A stretch of 64,000 nt of DNA from Leucaena leucocephala. Taxonomy: Eukaryota > Streptophyta > Magnoliopsida > Fabales > Fabaceae. How positions within the stretch are numbered: position 1 is the first letter of the stretch; every line of letters starts with the position of its first letter. The notes under the pieces were generated by a model. It searched no databases. It was not told where the DNA came from and saw nothing but the letters and a program-made list of their open reading frames with translations. The position numbers and the translations under genes were made by a program. This document shows, piece after piece, positions 37,601 through 50,261 of this stretch. The stretch spans positions 22,655,068-22,719,067 of the forward strand of contig CM073538.1 in assembly GCA_037074615.1 (NCBI GenBank), in the 5' to 3' direction.

Positions 37601-40272
37601 ATATCTTAGTTAATATGGAAAGAAATTACGATTCAATGAATCCTATACCTTACTATCTGAACTAGTCCTTTTTCTTCATATTTTGTGGGGCTAGATTTTG
37701 CCAGACTCGTTCCTCCAAAATCCCAGCTATTGAATCCTATGCCATATTATTCTGTACAAGCTAGTTGTATGCACAGATGCTGTTGATTGTGCTGTGAATT
37801 TGAATTAATGAATAAGTGAATCATTTTGTGGTCCATCTATGTCGCATTTATCATTTGTAAATCTTTTCTGCAGTCTAGTTATCACTATTTTGAATCATAG
37901 AGGAATGTAATTAATATTTTTCAAGTAAGATTCAATTGTATATGTGAGATTTTGATTTTTTATTTTAAATTTAGTAGCATATTACCTTCTGGCCGTAGTT
38001 TTGTGAGTTGACATGTGTGGATAATAATGCATTATCTATTTGGTTTTTCAGGATAAGAGTTCCATATCCCTTTCAGTGGGGAGCGCCTTCATTTGATGCT
38101 GGTGAAGCCTTTGCCATGATGATGGCGTCCTTTGTTTCTCTTGTAGAGGTAATATATTCTTTTTAGTTTAAGTTTAAACAGAAATTTCACTTCTGTTTCT
38201 TCAGTGGTTTTCTCCCATACAACGATCAGTTATTAGATTCCATATTCATCATTTTCTTTGCTTGTCTTGGAATTCTATCTGTACGTTGTTGGTAGTCATC
38301 TAGGACAGCACACTCGGATTCTCTTTGTTTTTCTGAATATAAATGGGATATACTGGCTGCATGAAGCAGCGATAGTGAAAAAAGGAAATTTTGCAATGGA
38401 TCATCGTAAACCATCGTGGTGTCTTGATCAATGATCTAAATGATGGGATTGCATAAAAAACAGAGAAGCAGAAAAGAAAAAAGGGGGGGGGGTTAAGGGT
38501 CCTGATTGCCGTACTTCTCATTTGAGTTCAATGCAATAATTAGGAGATCGTTTCCTTCAAACCAATCAATGGGAGGTTGAGATAAACATGTTAACAAATT
38601 ACTATGTGCTTAGTAGCATGCTTGGCTTGGGGTTATATGGCTTCCTTAATTGTGCATTGGCTGAGAATCAGTAATATGTACGTGGTACTTTGCCATTTCC
38701 TTGAATAATTATGCTTTGCCAAAGTTAAATTAGCTACTTACAGTTTTATTTGTTACAAACAGTCCAGTGGAGCTTTTATTGCTGTATACCGGTATGCAAG
38801 TGCAACTCCATTACCACCATCTGTTCTCAGTCGGGGAATCGGTTGGCAGGTATACTAAGATGGTTACAATTACTACTTTAATATTTACCTATCTGTAAAT
38901 ATTCAGGGCGAAAAGATTATCTATAACTGAACTTTTCATGTATTTGTAATTTATAAATAATGATAATAGCAGAAGTGATAATGAACTATAATTCAAATTA
39001 TTGTTTTTATCTGCCATTTAAAGTAGCACAGTGCGGTAAATAATTTTGGTGAGCTCTGACTTCAGTTATTGTTGACATCATCTGATTGTGCCTCTTACAT
39101 CTATTTTTAGGGAGTTAGCATACTGTTATCAGGATTGTTTGGAACTGTCAATGGATCCTCTGTATCTGTGTAAGACAGCATCAAACTTCTTTGTATATTC
39201 TACTAATAAAGGGAAACACAATTTACTGATGGAACCCATTATGTTTCCTTTTGTACAGTGAAAATGCAGGTCTACTGGCTTTGACTCGTGTTGGCAGTCG
39301 AAGAGTTGTGCAAATATCTGCTGGATTCATGATTTTCTTTTCAATTCTTGGTGAGTTGGTGCAGTATGAATATTTATGCAATGTGTGACTTAAATAAATG
39401 GTTGGTCCACCTCCATAGTTCCTTTTCCTTCCCTGAAAACTTGTGAATCTTATTGTCTAGGGAAATTTGGAGCAGTCTTTGCGTCAATTCCACCGCCCAT
39501 TTTTGCTGCACTGTACTGCTTGTTCTTTGCTTACGTTGGTACGTCTGATTTATAAATTGGCTCGTGAAGTTGTTGAAGGTCCAAATTTGTGTTGATAGTT
39601 AAACTATCCATTTTCGTTCATCATGTGTACTTGTGTAGGTGCGGGAGGCCTTAGTTTCCTTCAGTTCTGCAACCTCAACAGTTTTAGAACAAAATTCATA
39701 TTAGGCTTCTCTATCTTCTTGGGATTATCTGTGCCACAGTACTTCAATGAGTACACGGCAATTAGCGGTTTTGGTCCAGTCCACACGGGTGCAAGATGGG
39801 TAAGGATATATGATACGAGAACTTGGGATTTTTCTTAAAAGGATAACTGAGATGCAGCTCGAGTTGTTTACTATCTCGTTTTTCAATTATATGTGTGGAA
39901 GAACATTCCTGAGCTAAATAACGTGTTGCTGAATTGAACAGATGTTTCTATTGGAAAGCTAAACGTCTAAACACATTGCAGTCTTATCCTTGCATTTTAA
40001 TCTTTGTTTTTTGTGGAGTTTACTCTCACTGATATATTTGTGTTCCTGGGCAGTTCAATGATATGGTGAATGTCCCATTCCAATCGAAGGCATTTGTTGC
40101 TGGTGTTGTGGCATTTTTCCTGGACAACACTCTCCATAAGAAAGATGGAGGTATTAGGAAAGACAGAGGGAAGCATTGGTGGGACAAGTTCAAGTCTTTC
40201 AAGGGTGACACAAGAAGTGAGGAGTTCTATTCACTGCCTTTCAATCTAAACAAGTATTTCCCGTCTGTGTAA
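34635..40272 (+). CDS. NAT6: Nucleobase-ascorbate transporter (NAT6-like)
   Basis: Fourteen exons give 531 residues: 34635-34740, 35609-35706, 35854-36030, 36349-36449, 36787-36862, 36948-37007, 37190-37374, 38052-38148, 38763-38849, 39111-39169, 39259-39350, 39461-39538, 39639-39799 and 40054-40272. All phases agree and all introns are GT-AG. The start MAGGGGPAKADEPQPHPPKD is typical of plant NAT5/NAT6. The QH motif lies at residues 44-45 (GFQHYLVM). The NAT signature ENAGLLALTR, which helps form the substrate site, is at about 350-359. Many hydrophobic segments fit a 12-14-helix membrane protein of the NCS2/UraA fold. The family moves purines and uracil; plant members are plasma-membrane nucleobase carriers, and ascorbate transport is not shown for most. 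The exact substrate is unknown. Length equals the family norm, so the gene looks functional. Confidence 0.95.
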
Positions 40273-42359
40273 TTTTGAGCTGAGAGCTCAACTTTATGAT
40301 GGTTTTTTCATTTTGATGTCGCTTCACCAAGTCTTGAAAGGTCACTGTTTAATCCTGTAATATCAGATAGGACCTGGATCCATGCCATAGCTAAATGAAT
40401 ATTGAGTAGTCTCCTCTGTTAAAGAATACTACAAAACCATTTATTTTTTATTGCTTTCTTACAAGTAAATCTTGAGAACTGTATTCGTGGTAGTAATGTG
40501 CAAATTATCTGTACTATTCATTTGGTTCATATCAAGCATGTTGTATAGGCCTTAATACCTTGCTGATGGGTAGGAATCAGATACCGTAAAGATCTATTTA
40601 CCTGTAGATGTGGGTGGCAGATATTTTTCATCGGAGCCGTCTCATAGTAAATGTCGATCTTTATTTCGATGACGTCCCTTGCGTGTTACACTAATCACTA
40701 CCTACGCAAATAGCACTTTCTTAAACGCCCCAAGGTCATTGATCGGGGGGAATTCTCCATTTGGTCCCAAAAGAATTGCAAAGGTTTTTTTTTTTTTTAA
40801 CTGAGCACAAGTGTCCTCTTGTTGGAACAATTTTATTTGAATATTGAATATGAATATCTTTTTTAATAAAGATTTAAATATTAATTTATCACTAAAGGGT
40901 TTAAATAATAATTTGTTATTTTGTAAGGAACTAATTCCTTTTTTATAGGTTGAAGCCGTTGGGTAACAGAATTGTAAAGTTGAACCACCTTTCATGTATG
41001 AAATACCGAAGGCCTTCTCATGAAAGAATTTCCCGTAAAAGAACAGAAATCTTAGTAGTCGAAATTGGATCCAACTACTGTGTCCATTTCTACATCAACC
41101 TGATTTCTTTTTAGAAAAATAAAAATGCATGTAATATATTTGGAAAGAGACGCAAGAAACCGATATGACGTGTGAAAAGATGAGAAGGGAATTTTACACA
41201 CGTGTGGGTCAACGTTTCCTATGGGAAAAGGTCAGGATAGGGTAAAAAAAACAAAAACAACCTAACAACAATTTATCTGCCTGCTGTTTTGAGTCTGCCA
41301 GCCCGATGGGCTCAGTCATGGGAGCTTATGCTCACAAATGTTTTTCTTTTGTTTTTGTTTTTGCCAGATGCTTCTTTTCTTACACTGAAATGCTTGTTTA
41401 CCTTTAATATGGTAATGGGGGAGTCCAGCGTCATGGATACATGAATAAAACAATGAGCATCGGAGTAGTGAAACGAAGTCATTGGTACAATCCAATTTGT
41501 TTATGGACTCGTCAGACTGATACAGATTAACCAGTTCAATCGATAAATCAAATAGATCAGAGCCAGAACGAATATGAGAGGAGTGAAAAGACCTAATGCG
41601 GCCCCGGGTTTTGTTATTAAATAGTGGTTGGTGAACGTTGATTGACAGAGAACAAATTGGTAATCGCAACTAATAGCCAATGTCGAAAATTTCGTGGCAG
41701 AGAATGGGAGTCAACCATTTGAATAAGCAATTTGTATTGCACGTGGAGTGAGGTTAATGTTGTCTGTCTTCAAAACCTCCCTCCCTACACAACTATTAGG
41801 AGCTTGAAGAGGTAAGGAATAATTGAGTAGGACTCTTGACTATAAATTTGTATATTCAGGGATTGAATGAATATAAAGTACCAAGTTATGATTATTTAGA
41901 GGGTAAAGAGGAGACAGGGAGATCTGACACTGCCTGCCGTTAGCCATAGATTAAGGTAATATGTAAATAATTAAATAATTGGTTTCATATTCAAACAACC
42001 TTATCATTACCCAATTCCCTCACCCTCATGCCCTGTTTATGATAGGAGATAACACCCCAACTCTCTCTCTCTCTCTCTCACTTCACACAATCATTTTACA
42101 TTGAATTTCTTTTCCTAAACATAGGTATTTCCTATTAAAGCAATTTTATTCCATCAACTGTTATATATTAAATGTAGTTATCTTTCTTGGAAGGATTTTG
42201 AATCATGAATTGTCATGTTGTAGGAATGGACCTAACCCTCTTTTGCATTGTGCATTGTATTGGACATCTAACATAAATGGCTTTCATGAAGTGACATTAC
42301 TTCAAACATTTTGTTCTACAAATATTACCAAAGAAATACTGCCTTTTAGATTTTAATAT

Positions 42360-42570
42360 TAGAGTTATTTAATTTTTTTATATAGACTAATAAAATTAAA
42401 TAAATTAATTAATTATTATCAAAGACAATCCCTCAAGACGAATTCATATTATATAATTCTTGATTTGTTTAAATTATTTAACTAGTTTTTATATTAATTA
42501 TAATTAATTGATTTATTTGACTTCATTAATTTATCTAAAAAAAATTAACTGAATCTTATATTAAATACAT
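42360..42570. repeat. AT-rich repeat family B copy
   Basis: It carries the blocks taaaattaaataaattaattaatta, ctcaagacgaattcatatta, and ttatattaattataattaa in the order seen at 29440-29590. It directly abuts the family A element. Confidence 0.45.
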
Positions 42571-42634
42571 GATGTGGTACTAATTAGTAGATACCTACAA
42601 AAACTATAGCATATAATGTCATATATATATATTT

Positions 42635-43163
42635 GTATAAAAAATTTTAAAAAAGAGTTGGGTTCACCCACGATCCAAGGGAATGACGGAGTTTCCCTTC
42701 TTCTTAAGCGATACCAATGTTAAGTAGGGCGATCCGTCTATTACCCTCAAGCGTAAACCTAGGCACTCAGGAGTTAAGATGCTTCTCCAAGTTTCGTGAC
42801 TGGAACCACAACAAAGTTGTACTCTTTAAATATCGAACATTCTCCAAATAATCTTATATCTCATCTCTTCGTTAATTAAACTTACAGACGATATGTATCC
42901 ATACTCTGACTTTTTTTTTGGAGGGAGAATTGACAGAAAAGAAAATGTTCAATAAGTGAGCCTTCAAGTGGACCATGGATGAGAAAGGAAGGCTCAGATA
43001 ATATTGTGGAAGGCCTCTCTCTTTTGTAACATAAAAGTTCACAAGTTAATAAGAACTGACATCTTAACCCTACCTGATATTAGTATCGTTTAAGATGAAG
43101 GAAGACTTCACCATACTCTTAGATCGTGGATGAGCCTAAACCCTTTCTAAAAATTTTGTAACA
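42635..43163. mobile_element. Family A element with long imperfect inverted ends
   Basis: The left arm (aaaattttaaaaaagagttgg...cccacgatccaaggg...ttcttaagcgata) returns in inverted form at the right (tatcgtttaagatgaagga...cttagatcgtggatgagcc...ctaaaaattttg). The arms are about 95-100 bp with mismatches and enclose about 330 bp of non-coding DNA. This is the build of a foldback or MITE-like element. I do not recognise a named superfamily, and target duplications were not resolved. Confidence 0.6.
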
Positions 43164-43624
43164 AAAAGAATTGACACGAATAATAAAGAACGATCTCATA
43201 TCTTATAAAGATGTGAGTTCAATTCTTAGTACTGTCATGACGACTCTTTTAATAAATGATATCGTAAGTTGCTTATAAATATTCTGAGTTTTAAGACTGC
43301 GTTAATTTTAGTAGAGATGGTTGCATTTGCTCATCATGACGTGTCATTCCTGAATGATGACACCTTGGGTGGCCCACGTGCGGTCATCGAACATGGCTTT
43401 AGAAAATTTAAGCGAGATCTCGAATTCAAGTCTTGATGTATGTAAAAAAAATTTGTTGAGAGACTCACCTACTATTGCCATGAGCGTGAAGCGGATCGAA
43501 TCTAGATATAGTTGTGACCAAGTTCTAATAAACGGGGTGAGTAACTGAAAAAAAAAAATAAAACTCCTATAGTCATGTTCATTCAACCATCCTACACCAC
43601 TCACCTCATCTGTCATGGGTGTGT

Positions 43625-43646
43625 GGGGGGTGGGTGGGTGGGGGGG
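43625..43646 (+). other. Perfect G-quadruplex motif
   Basis: Four G runs of 6, 3, 3 and 7 bases are separated by single T bases. One-base loops are the most stable G4 arrangement known. It lies about 680 bp upstream of the PADRE gene TATA box. A second G-rich tract (two runs of 6 and 7) follows at 43810-43823. Confidence 0.85.
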
Positions 43647-44268
43647 TTGTCCACACAAATAATGATAAATTGCCACGCCCATTAAAATCCTCGAAAATGA
43701 AATCTCTTGATTATTGAAATCATCGAACTTATTTAATATTTACACCAAATTGGCCTTGCCAACATATATACACATACATTCCCATTTCCCCGATAAGCTG
43801 TAGTAAAATGGGGGGAGGGGGGGTGTGTAATGCCATCAAGAATTTTACTATCATCATTGGAGTCACTAGTAGATTATGGGCGTTTGACCAGTAATGCACT
43901 CCTTCCTTCCTATAAAAGGAAACATTCTATTACATCAAAATCTAAAATCCAAATTCCATACATCACGCTCTGTTCTTCATATTTAGATAATAGTAGTACT
44001 ATCCAATTTAATGTGAACAGGGGATGGGAGAAGTGATCGCGCCCAAAATATTGATAGAGCAAAGAGAATGTTACGTGTGATGTCCTGCATTTCACATCAC
44101 TCTGTTGCCATTGTTCACCAAGCCCTCCTACCATCGCTTACCACGTCAGCACCCCTGTTGGATTCAACTTCCCTCGAACATAATCCTCTATGCCTCACTT
44201 GCATTTTATAGCTTTTAGTGTTTAAGCCCCCTATTAATCAACCTCATATGATTTTTTTTAAGTAAAGA

Positions 44269-44287
44269 AGAGAGAGAGAGAGAGAGT
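44269..44287. repeat. (AG)n microsatellite in the PADRE promoter
   Basis: About nine AG units lie 16 bp upstream of the TATA box. GAGA-type repeats near plant core promoters can bind BPC factors; that role is inferred. Confidence 0.85.
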
Positions 44288-44302
44288 GATTCGGGTGGAG
44301 AG

Positions 44303-44309
44303 TATATAA
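44303..44309 (+). promoter_or_regulatory. TATA box of the PADRE gene
   Basis: TATATAA lies 148 bp upstream of the start codon, so transcription should begin near 44335 and give a leader of about 120 bases. Confidence 0.7.
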
Positions 44310-44456
44310 GCAGGGTTTCACAGGATCTCAGATTGTGCGTGTCCCCTGAACCTTGTTTGGCACTGTCAGGCTACTATACAGACCTCCCTGTGTCCTCCAA
44401 CATTTCTCTTTCATCTTCCTCACTCTCAGAGAGGGGAGAGAGAGATAGAGAGAAGA

Positions 44457-45241
44457 ATGGGGAATTGCCAGGCCATTGATACAGCAACACTGGTGATACA
44501 GCACCCTAATGGTAAAGTGGAGAGAATGTACTATCCAGTGAGTGCTTCTCAGATCATGAAGACCAACCCTGGTCACTATGTCGCCCTCCTCATTTCCTCC
44601 ACATTATGCCCTTCCCAACACAATCATCAACACAACACTCACTCTGTTCGCCTCACTCGCATCAAGCTTCTCAAGCCCTCCAATTCCCTCCTCCTCGGCC
44701 ATGTTTATAGACTCATCACCTCTCAAGGTTCCTTCTTCCTCCCCCCCCCCCCCCAATTCTTCTCTCTACTCTTCCAAGTTTCATTCTTTCTCTTCCAGTT
44801 ATATATGAATCTCTTGTGTTTGTTTGGTTCAGAGGCCATGAGGGGTTTGTGGGCCAAGAAACAAGCTAAGATGAAGAAAAGCCTCTCAGAATCAGAGAGA
44901 CGAAGCTTTGAGTTGAAGACAATCCCCAGGATCAATGATATCGACAACGACCAGGTTCATCTCTATTCCATGTTTGGCTTTCTCATCAATTTATTTGGGT
45001 TCATATTCTACTTCATATATCAGAACTGTTACATTAGTTATTTGCGTTATGAAAAAGATCTAATTTTGGAACCAAATAAGACAAGAATTAGTTAATTTAT
45101 GTTCTGAAAGTACGAATTGCGTGAATGTTTTAGGAGAGGAAAAGGGAGAGAGAAGGAGGAAGGAGAAGAAGGACGAGTAATGGAGGGAGGGGAAGAACAT
45201 GGGAACCTTCATTACAGAGCATCTCAGAGGCATCAAGCTGA
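44457..45241 (+). CDS. PADRE (DUF4228) domain protein
   Basis: Three exons, 44457-44727, 44833-44954 and 45134-45241, give 166 residues. The start MGNCQAIDTATLVIQHPNGK fits the family. Gly2 and Cys4 form a likely N-myristoylation and palmitoylation site. The core MKTNPGHYVALL, VRLTRIKLLKP and GHVYRLITSQE marks the PADRE domain. LWAKKQAKMKK follows, and the conserved end RTWEPSLQSISE closes the protein. A low-complexity Arg-rich stretch (ERKREREGGRRRR) lies between. Intron 1 contains a C homopolymer of about 15 bases. PADRE genes are known to respond to fungal attack and abiotic stress, while their biochemical role is unclear. It follows the transporter gene in the same direction. Confidence 0.92.
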
Positions 45242-48073
45242 TCTGTGTTTGCAGTATAAGCCACATGCTGGTCTCTGACAGATCAAACTACGTTGCATGA
45301 TTGGATCATATATTTCTCAAACTTTTTTTAAATACTAAATCTAGGGATGGTAGTTACAATTGCAAGTGAGAGATATCAAAGTTCAATTCATCTTCTACAA
45401 CCAACTCAATCCTTCTGCATAATTGTGTATACCAAAGGTTCAATTGATGTAATCAAGCTCTGCTCTTTTATATCAAATCGGGCTTCAGCATCATCAAATT
45501 CTTCATCTCCCCGGTTTTTCTTCTCTTCTTGTTCTTATTATTTAATTGTTGCACGCGTCTCGGTAAAACTAACGATCATAGAGGTGTATTTCAATAAAAT
45601 TAGTGAAAATCACTTTAGTTCCAAAAGAAAAGGGGAATTATTATGAGGCTTTGAAGAAAGGAATTAATCACAATAAAATTTCAAGTGGCATAAACTCCTT
45701 ATTAATTTCTACACTAAAATTTATTATTATTAGCTCCTTAGTTATTTTAAGATTTTTAGATAATTAAATCTATTATTTGGGACCTTATCATAATTTCCTA
45801 AGAAAAATATATGATTATTAAAAAGTTCTATAACAAGTTAGTAAACAGCATAAATTTTATTGTCATTTCGTGTGTATCAGAACTTGTCAATACATGCTGC
45901 TTATTTAATATTAAATTTTTTGTAATTACGTTTCTTCTTTAAAACCTCATAGTAATTTTCTATATTAGTTTATAAGTTAGATATATTAGTTTGAGAAAAA
46001 AATAATAAATATGAGAGGTTAATTTGATTAAAATTTTATATTTATGACTAAAATATATGCCTAACTAGGTCTAATATTTAGAATTGGAAGGGGTATTAAC
46101 TTGTGGGTTACCAAAAACGAGAGCAACAAATTTCTTTGAACAAGTGAAGGTGGTTTGCATTCTTAATTCCAAAGCTAAAACAAAATGGCCACTGAGATGT
46201 TGGGGAAATTTAAATTCTAATAATTGCTTTCATTTTTCAAATACCGATATGGTCCCTTTATTTAAAGAAGCACCCACATACCAAAGAAAGAGCCTTACTA
46301 AAAAGATGGGACAAGAGTTTAAGAATAAAGCAGGTGCAATTGATGTGCTTTAAAATGCATCATCACAGGATTCCCGCAACAATTCTTTTAAATTTGTTGC
46401 ATTAAGAACAATAACAGGCAAATTCCATAGCATGGCCCATTAGCATTATTAGTACCTCTCTTTGTTCCTTTCCATGCCTTCAGCCTTGAAGATATTGTTC
46501 CAACTCACATCACAGTTTAAAATCTTAATGAATCTTGACTTAATAATATTAAGGCACTCGCCTGAATATGTGTGTGTTATATATGATTAATTTTATAATT
46601 CCTAAAGAATCCCAATTATCTTTGTGTCAATTCCAAACATGTGTTATTATTTATTAAATATAAAAGTCTCTTGAAGCCTGCTCTCATTCCATAAAAAAAC
46701 TAAGGTCCACCAAGCTTGAGCTTCTTTTCCAAGTGCCTTGTCATTCTTATGAGAAAATCAAATAACAAAATAACATTAGGCCAACTTTTTCTTTCCGACC
46801 TTCTCTACTTTTCCATTATTCCAATTCTTTTGTGTGTGTAATACTATAATGACCAATCATGCAACTTAGATACATATGCATAGGCATTCGACCAAAGCAT
46901 GCTCTGTTTTCATTTTTGAGTTTGACTTCACCTCTTTGATCATCACACTTCCTCATCATATTTCTAGGCTTTGTTTGTCTCTAAGTTATTTTATTGCATG
47001 CAAGTGCTTTTGGTGGGAATTAAAGAAAAATAAAGACAACTTATGTTGGCCCCAAAAAAAGCAAGAAGAAATAAAGACAACAGGGAATTTTCTTATTTAA
47101 TAAACCAATTCAGCTAAGATTTCTTAAACTGTAAGTATAATATCACTCCAACTCAAACTTCATAGTTTTCTGCTATTCCATGGTAACCAAAAGTCAAAGC
47201 ATTTAGGCATGGAATCAAACAGTGGCTATGGACTCCTAAGGCTTTAACATATTTTTATAAGTTCAAAACAACCTTAATTTTTCTTTCTTTCTTTGTGTAT
47301 GCACCCGGTATCCTAAATCAGCCCCTTGTCATTAGGAACTCCATAGGCCCAACCTAATTCGGATTCGAGGTTTGACATGGCCATTTTTTTAAGCGAGACA
47401 CCTGCCATTTTAGGCTGCTGCGTTCCTAAGTCAAAACTCAAAACTCTTGGTTAAGTTAAAACAACCTCTTGCTAGTTGATCTAAAAGTTCAGACCACTCC
47501 TAGTCAATTTCAGTATGATCATTACCAGGAAGAATAGTGTCAGAGAGAAATAAACATTAAAAAGGAGATAATGAGGACTAATGATCATTCATGTTGACGT
47601 GAAAAAAATGAAGAAACCCATGGTCACAGTTCAGAAGATACAATCCCTTCTTCAAGTTGTTCGTCAAACTCAAATCAAGAAGAGCCATCAGTTCTACACC
47701 TGCAAATTTGTAATTATTAGGATTTAGGGTAAAACAGAAGGACATCTCAGGCCCATTATATGCAAAAGAAAATGCTGAGACCAAAGAGAAAGGTAACTGC
47801 TTCCATAAATCTTAATAGCAGGATGGTAATTCAGCATCGTGATTATTGTTTGAATAGCAGATAATTTCTCAATACTCAACCTCGATTTCCCACAAAATCT
47901 GAGTTCTTTTGTTACAATATTTCCTCACAAAAATATTACATATATAATAAACAACAAGGATAAGTGCAATAGCATCTCTATTATATTGAAACAAACTTGT
48001 GCATTTGATGTCTAACAGAGAATGCAATCATCAAGTTTTGTGCATGGCCACTGAAAGTTGATGGGTTGAAGTA
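45242..48073. other. Spacer between the PADRE and WLIM1 genes
   Basis: AT-rich DNA without recognisable genes. Short open frames, such as the one at about 46084-46353, have no family features. The two genes converge, so both 3' UTRs lie here. Confidence 0.5.
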
Positions 48074-50261
48074 TCACTCGCTTGGTGTGTTCTCAGTCAC
48101 CCCATTGCCATTCTCATGCTTGTCAAGCTGACTGAAGTTACCCTTCTGCTTGAAGAGCTGAGTATGGTGGTGCCTACAATAAAGGTGATGTTCGTGGGCC
48201 ACATAATTCGATGGACTGATTACACAACCTCCATGGCTGCACCTGAAACATGCCTTGTGATAAGAACTTCCATCAACAGCCACCTGCAGAGCAACAGAAA
48301 TCATCTAAGAACATGATATTGTATAATGTTGCAGAACATGTAGTTTCAATAATTGATAAGACCAATAATTTAACCCAACTTCCTCTCCATATATGTATCT
48401 CCTCTCTCTGTTGCACTAACTTATTATGGATATGGATGCATCTTTTCCACCATCAGGAAACAAGGTTTTAACGAAGCTATCAAGATCCAGACAGAAGTTC
48501 TGAGAAAACTTTGCCTCTGGACTATCTATTCATTTATGCTAGCTCTTCGATAATAACATCATACAATGATAGGGAAGGCAAGTATCTCATCTTTCTAATT
48601 ATCAGCAGCTACAAACAAAGGTATTAGGGGTTTCATGATAAGAATACAGGAATAGAGATTATTTAGCATTCCTGGTAGATGAAATAGTTTTGACCCACGG
48701 GTAAACACTTTTTAATTTCCAGTGCCAAATTTGGACTTTTTTCACCTTTTACTTTATGAATTTCCATTTCTAGTACAGTCAAGCAAAACTGAACGTTTGA
48801 ACTGAGAGATTCACAAACATCTTGGTTCATTCTACTCATCAATTTGGTGACCAAGTGACTTGAAAAACAAAGACCGCCAGACACTATGGAAGAAGTTCCA
48901 TGAAGTATATTTATATACCTTTTCAATTGGGTAAACTGTTTTCTTGCAAGCAACACACTTTTCTCGAGTTCCACCAAATAAACTTGAAACTTTACTGTTG
49001 GTTTGGACCTGAACATTTCTCAATAAAAGAAAACTCACTATAGGTGCACTAGAAATCCATGAACTAGTAGATAAATTCATTTACAAATCACAAGAAGTTA
49101 ACATCTTTTTAAGGATCTGAAAAATACCTGATCGCTCGATCTGTCAACTCTAATAGTTCTTGGAATACCTTCAAGTGACAAATATAAAAGTTAGATGAAT
49201 GAATGAAAAAAACATAGACATGCTGAGCATAAATTCGAACTTTGAAGAAGTGAATAAGTTTTAGAAACATTTCAATAAGAGAAATTCACCTTCAAAACTT
49301 TTTTCCAAGCTGCCAGTCATCTTGAAGAGTTGATCAAAATGAGGCTTACAGTATAAAACTCCCTCAAAGGAATTATAATTACTCAGCTGCAGGGATGCAC
49401 AAGGAGAATAATAAATGAGGATATATAGGGTGACAACTAAAAAACAATACAAAAGAGCAAAAAATTGTGTCAGATGCTAATCTTTCTGTATTTCAAAATA
49501 TAATGAGACCAACGAGAAAGTTGCATAACTCATATATCACTTTGGAACAGACATAATTTAGAATACTGGTAGGGCACTCAGATGCAAAGTTCATAACTTG
49601 TTAATAATTGTAGTTCGAAAAGTTTTAGCAACTACAAGTAATTCCTAGTTGATTAGTTCATCAAGCCATCACCTACTTACTACCAGCTGAACAGACGAAT
49701 TCACTGGATCATGCATAAGGACTAGCAAAAGCATCACCATCACTAGAATGTCAAGCCTAAGGAGCGTAGATTGAATTCAATAAATGAACCCACAACTATT
49801 TTATAATTGAGAGCTACACCTTCATCTGCCTTTTATAATCAATTCTGCAAAAAACCAATATTTAATCATTATAAATAGAACTTGAAACAGAACACTTTGG
49901 TAGAGCATATCATCGGCAAGTTTCCTGTAGAAATTCATCTTGCCACGAACAGATCATCATCAAAGGCAAAAAAACGCAAAAATAGTACGTTTTCTCATTT
50001 CAGAGAACTTGGGAGCAGATGAAAGCCTAAATGCATCATCGATCAAACAGACAACACCAAATACAAATGCAATCTCTGTGTTCGCTCATATGTTTCTTGG
50101 AGGAAGAAATGGTTCTATCTCACCTTAAGGGTACCTTTACAATGGTGGCATCTGAAGCAAGACCTGTGGTAAACCTTGTTGTCAGCAGTAAGCTGATCAA
50201 CCAAATACACTGTTTTCTCACAGGCTTTGCACTTCTGGGTAGTGCCCGCAAACGTCGCCAT
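48074..50261 (-). CDS. WLIM1: Two-LIM-domain actin-bundling protein, WLIM1 type
   Basis: Five exons, 50261..50124, 49386..49290, 49168..49128, 49008..48919 and 48283..48074, give 191 residues with consistent phases. The start MATFAGTTQKCKACEKTVY is the family start. LIM1 ligands are C11, C14, H32, C35 and C38, C41, C59, H62. LIM2 ligands are C110, C113, H131, C134 and C137, C142, C158, H161; the C-x4-C spacing is usual in plant LIM2. The linker holds VSSLFGGTREKCVACKK. A short acidic tail (NGNGVTENTPSE) ends the protein. Plant LIMs of this type bind and bundle actin filaments and also enter the nucleus, where some act as transcription factors. All zinc ligands are intact and length fits the family, so it should be functional. 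WLIM1 rather than WLIM2 is judged from the linker and tail. Confidence 0.93.

Larger units (their letters stand above)
40273..44302. other. Spacer between the transporter and PADRE genes
   Basis: It begins with the transporter 3' UTR. A CT microsatellite lies at 42061-42079, repeat family B at 42360-42570, the family A element at 42635-43163, and G-rich tracts at 43625-43646 and 43810-43823. Short open frames on both strands have no recognisable product. Confidence 0.55.

Noticed and set aside
41316..41669. Minus-strand open frame of 117 codons downstream of the transporter
   Set aside because: No motif, biased only by local composition, and no homologue recognised.
43344..43682. Overlapping frames on both strands near the G-rich tract
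   Set aside because: They include homopolymer-encoded residues and show no family pattern. Probably decayed repeat DNA.
46084..46353. Plus-strand open frame of 89 codons
   Set aside because: It has no family match, and nothing in its surroundings suggests a promoter or splice sites.
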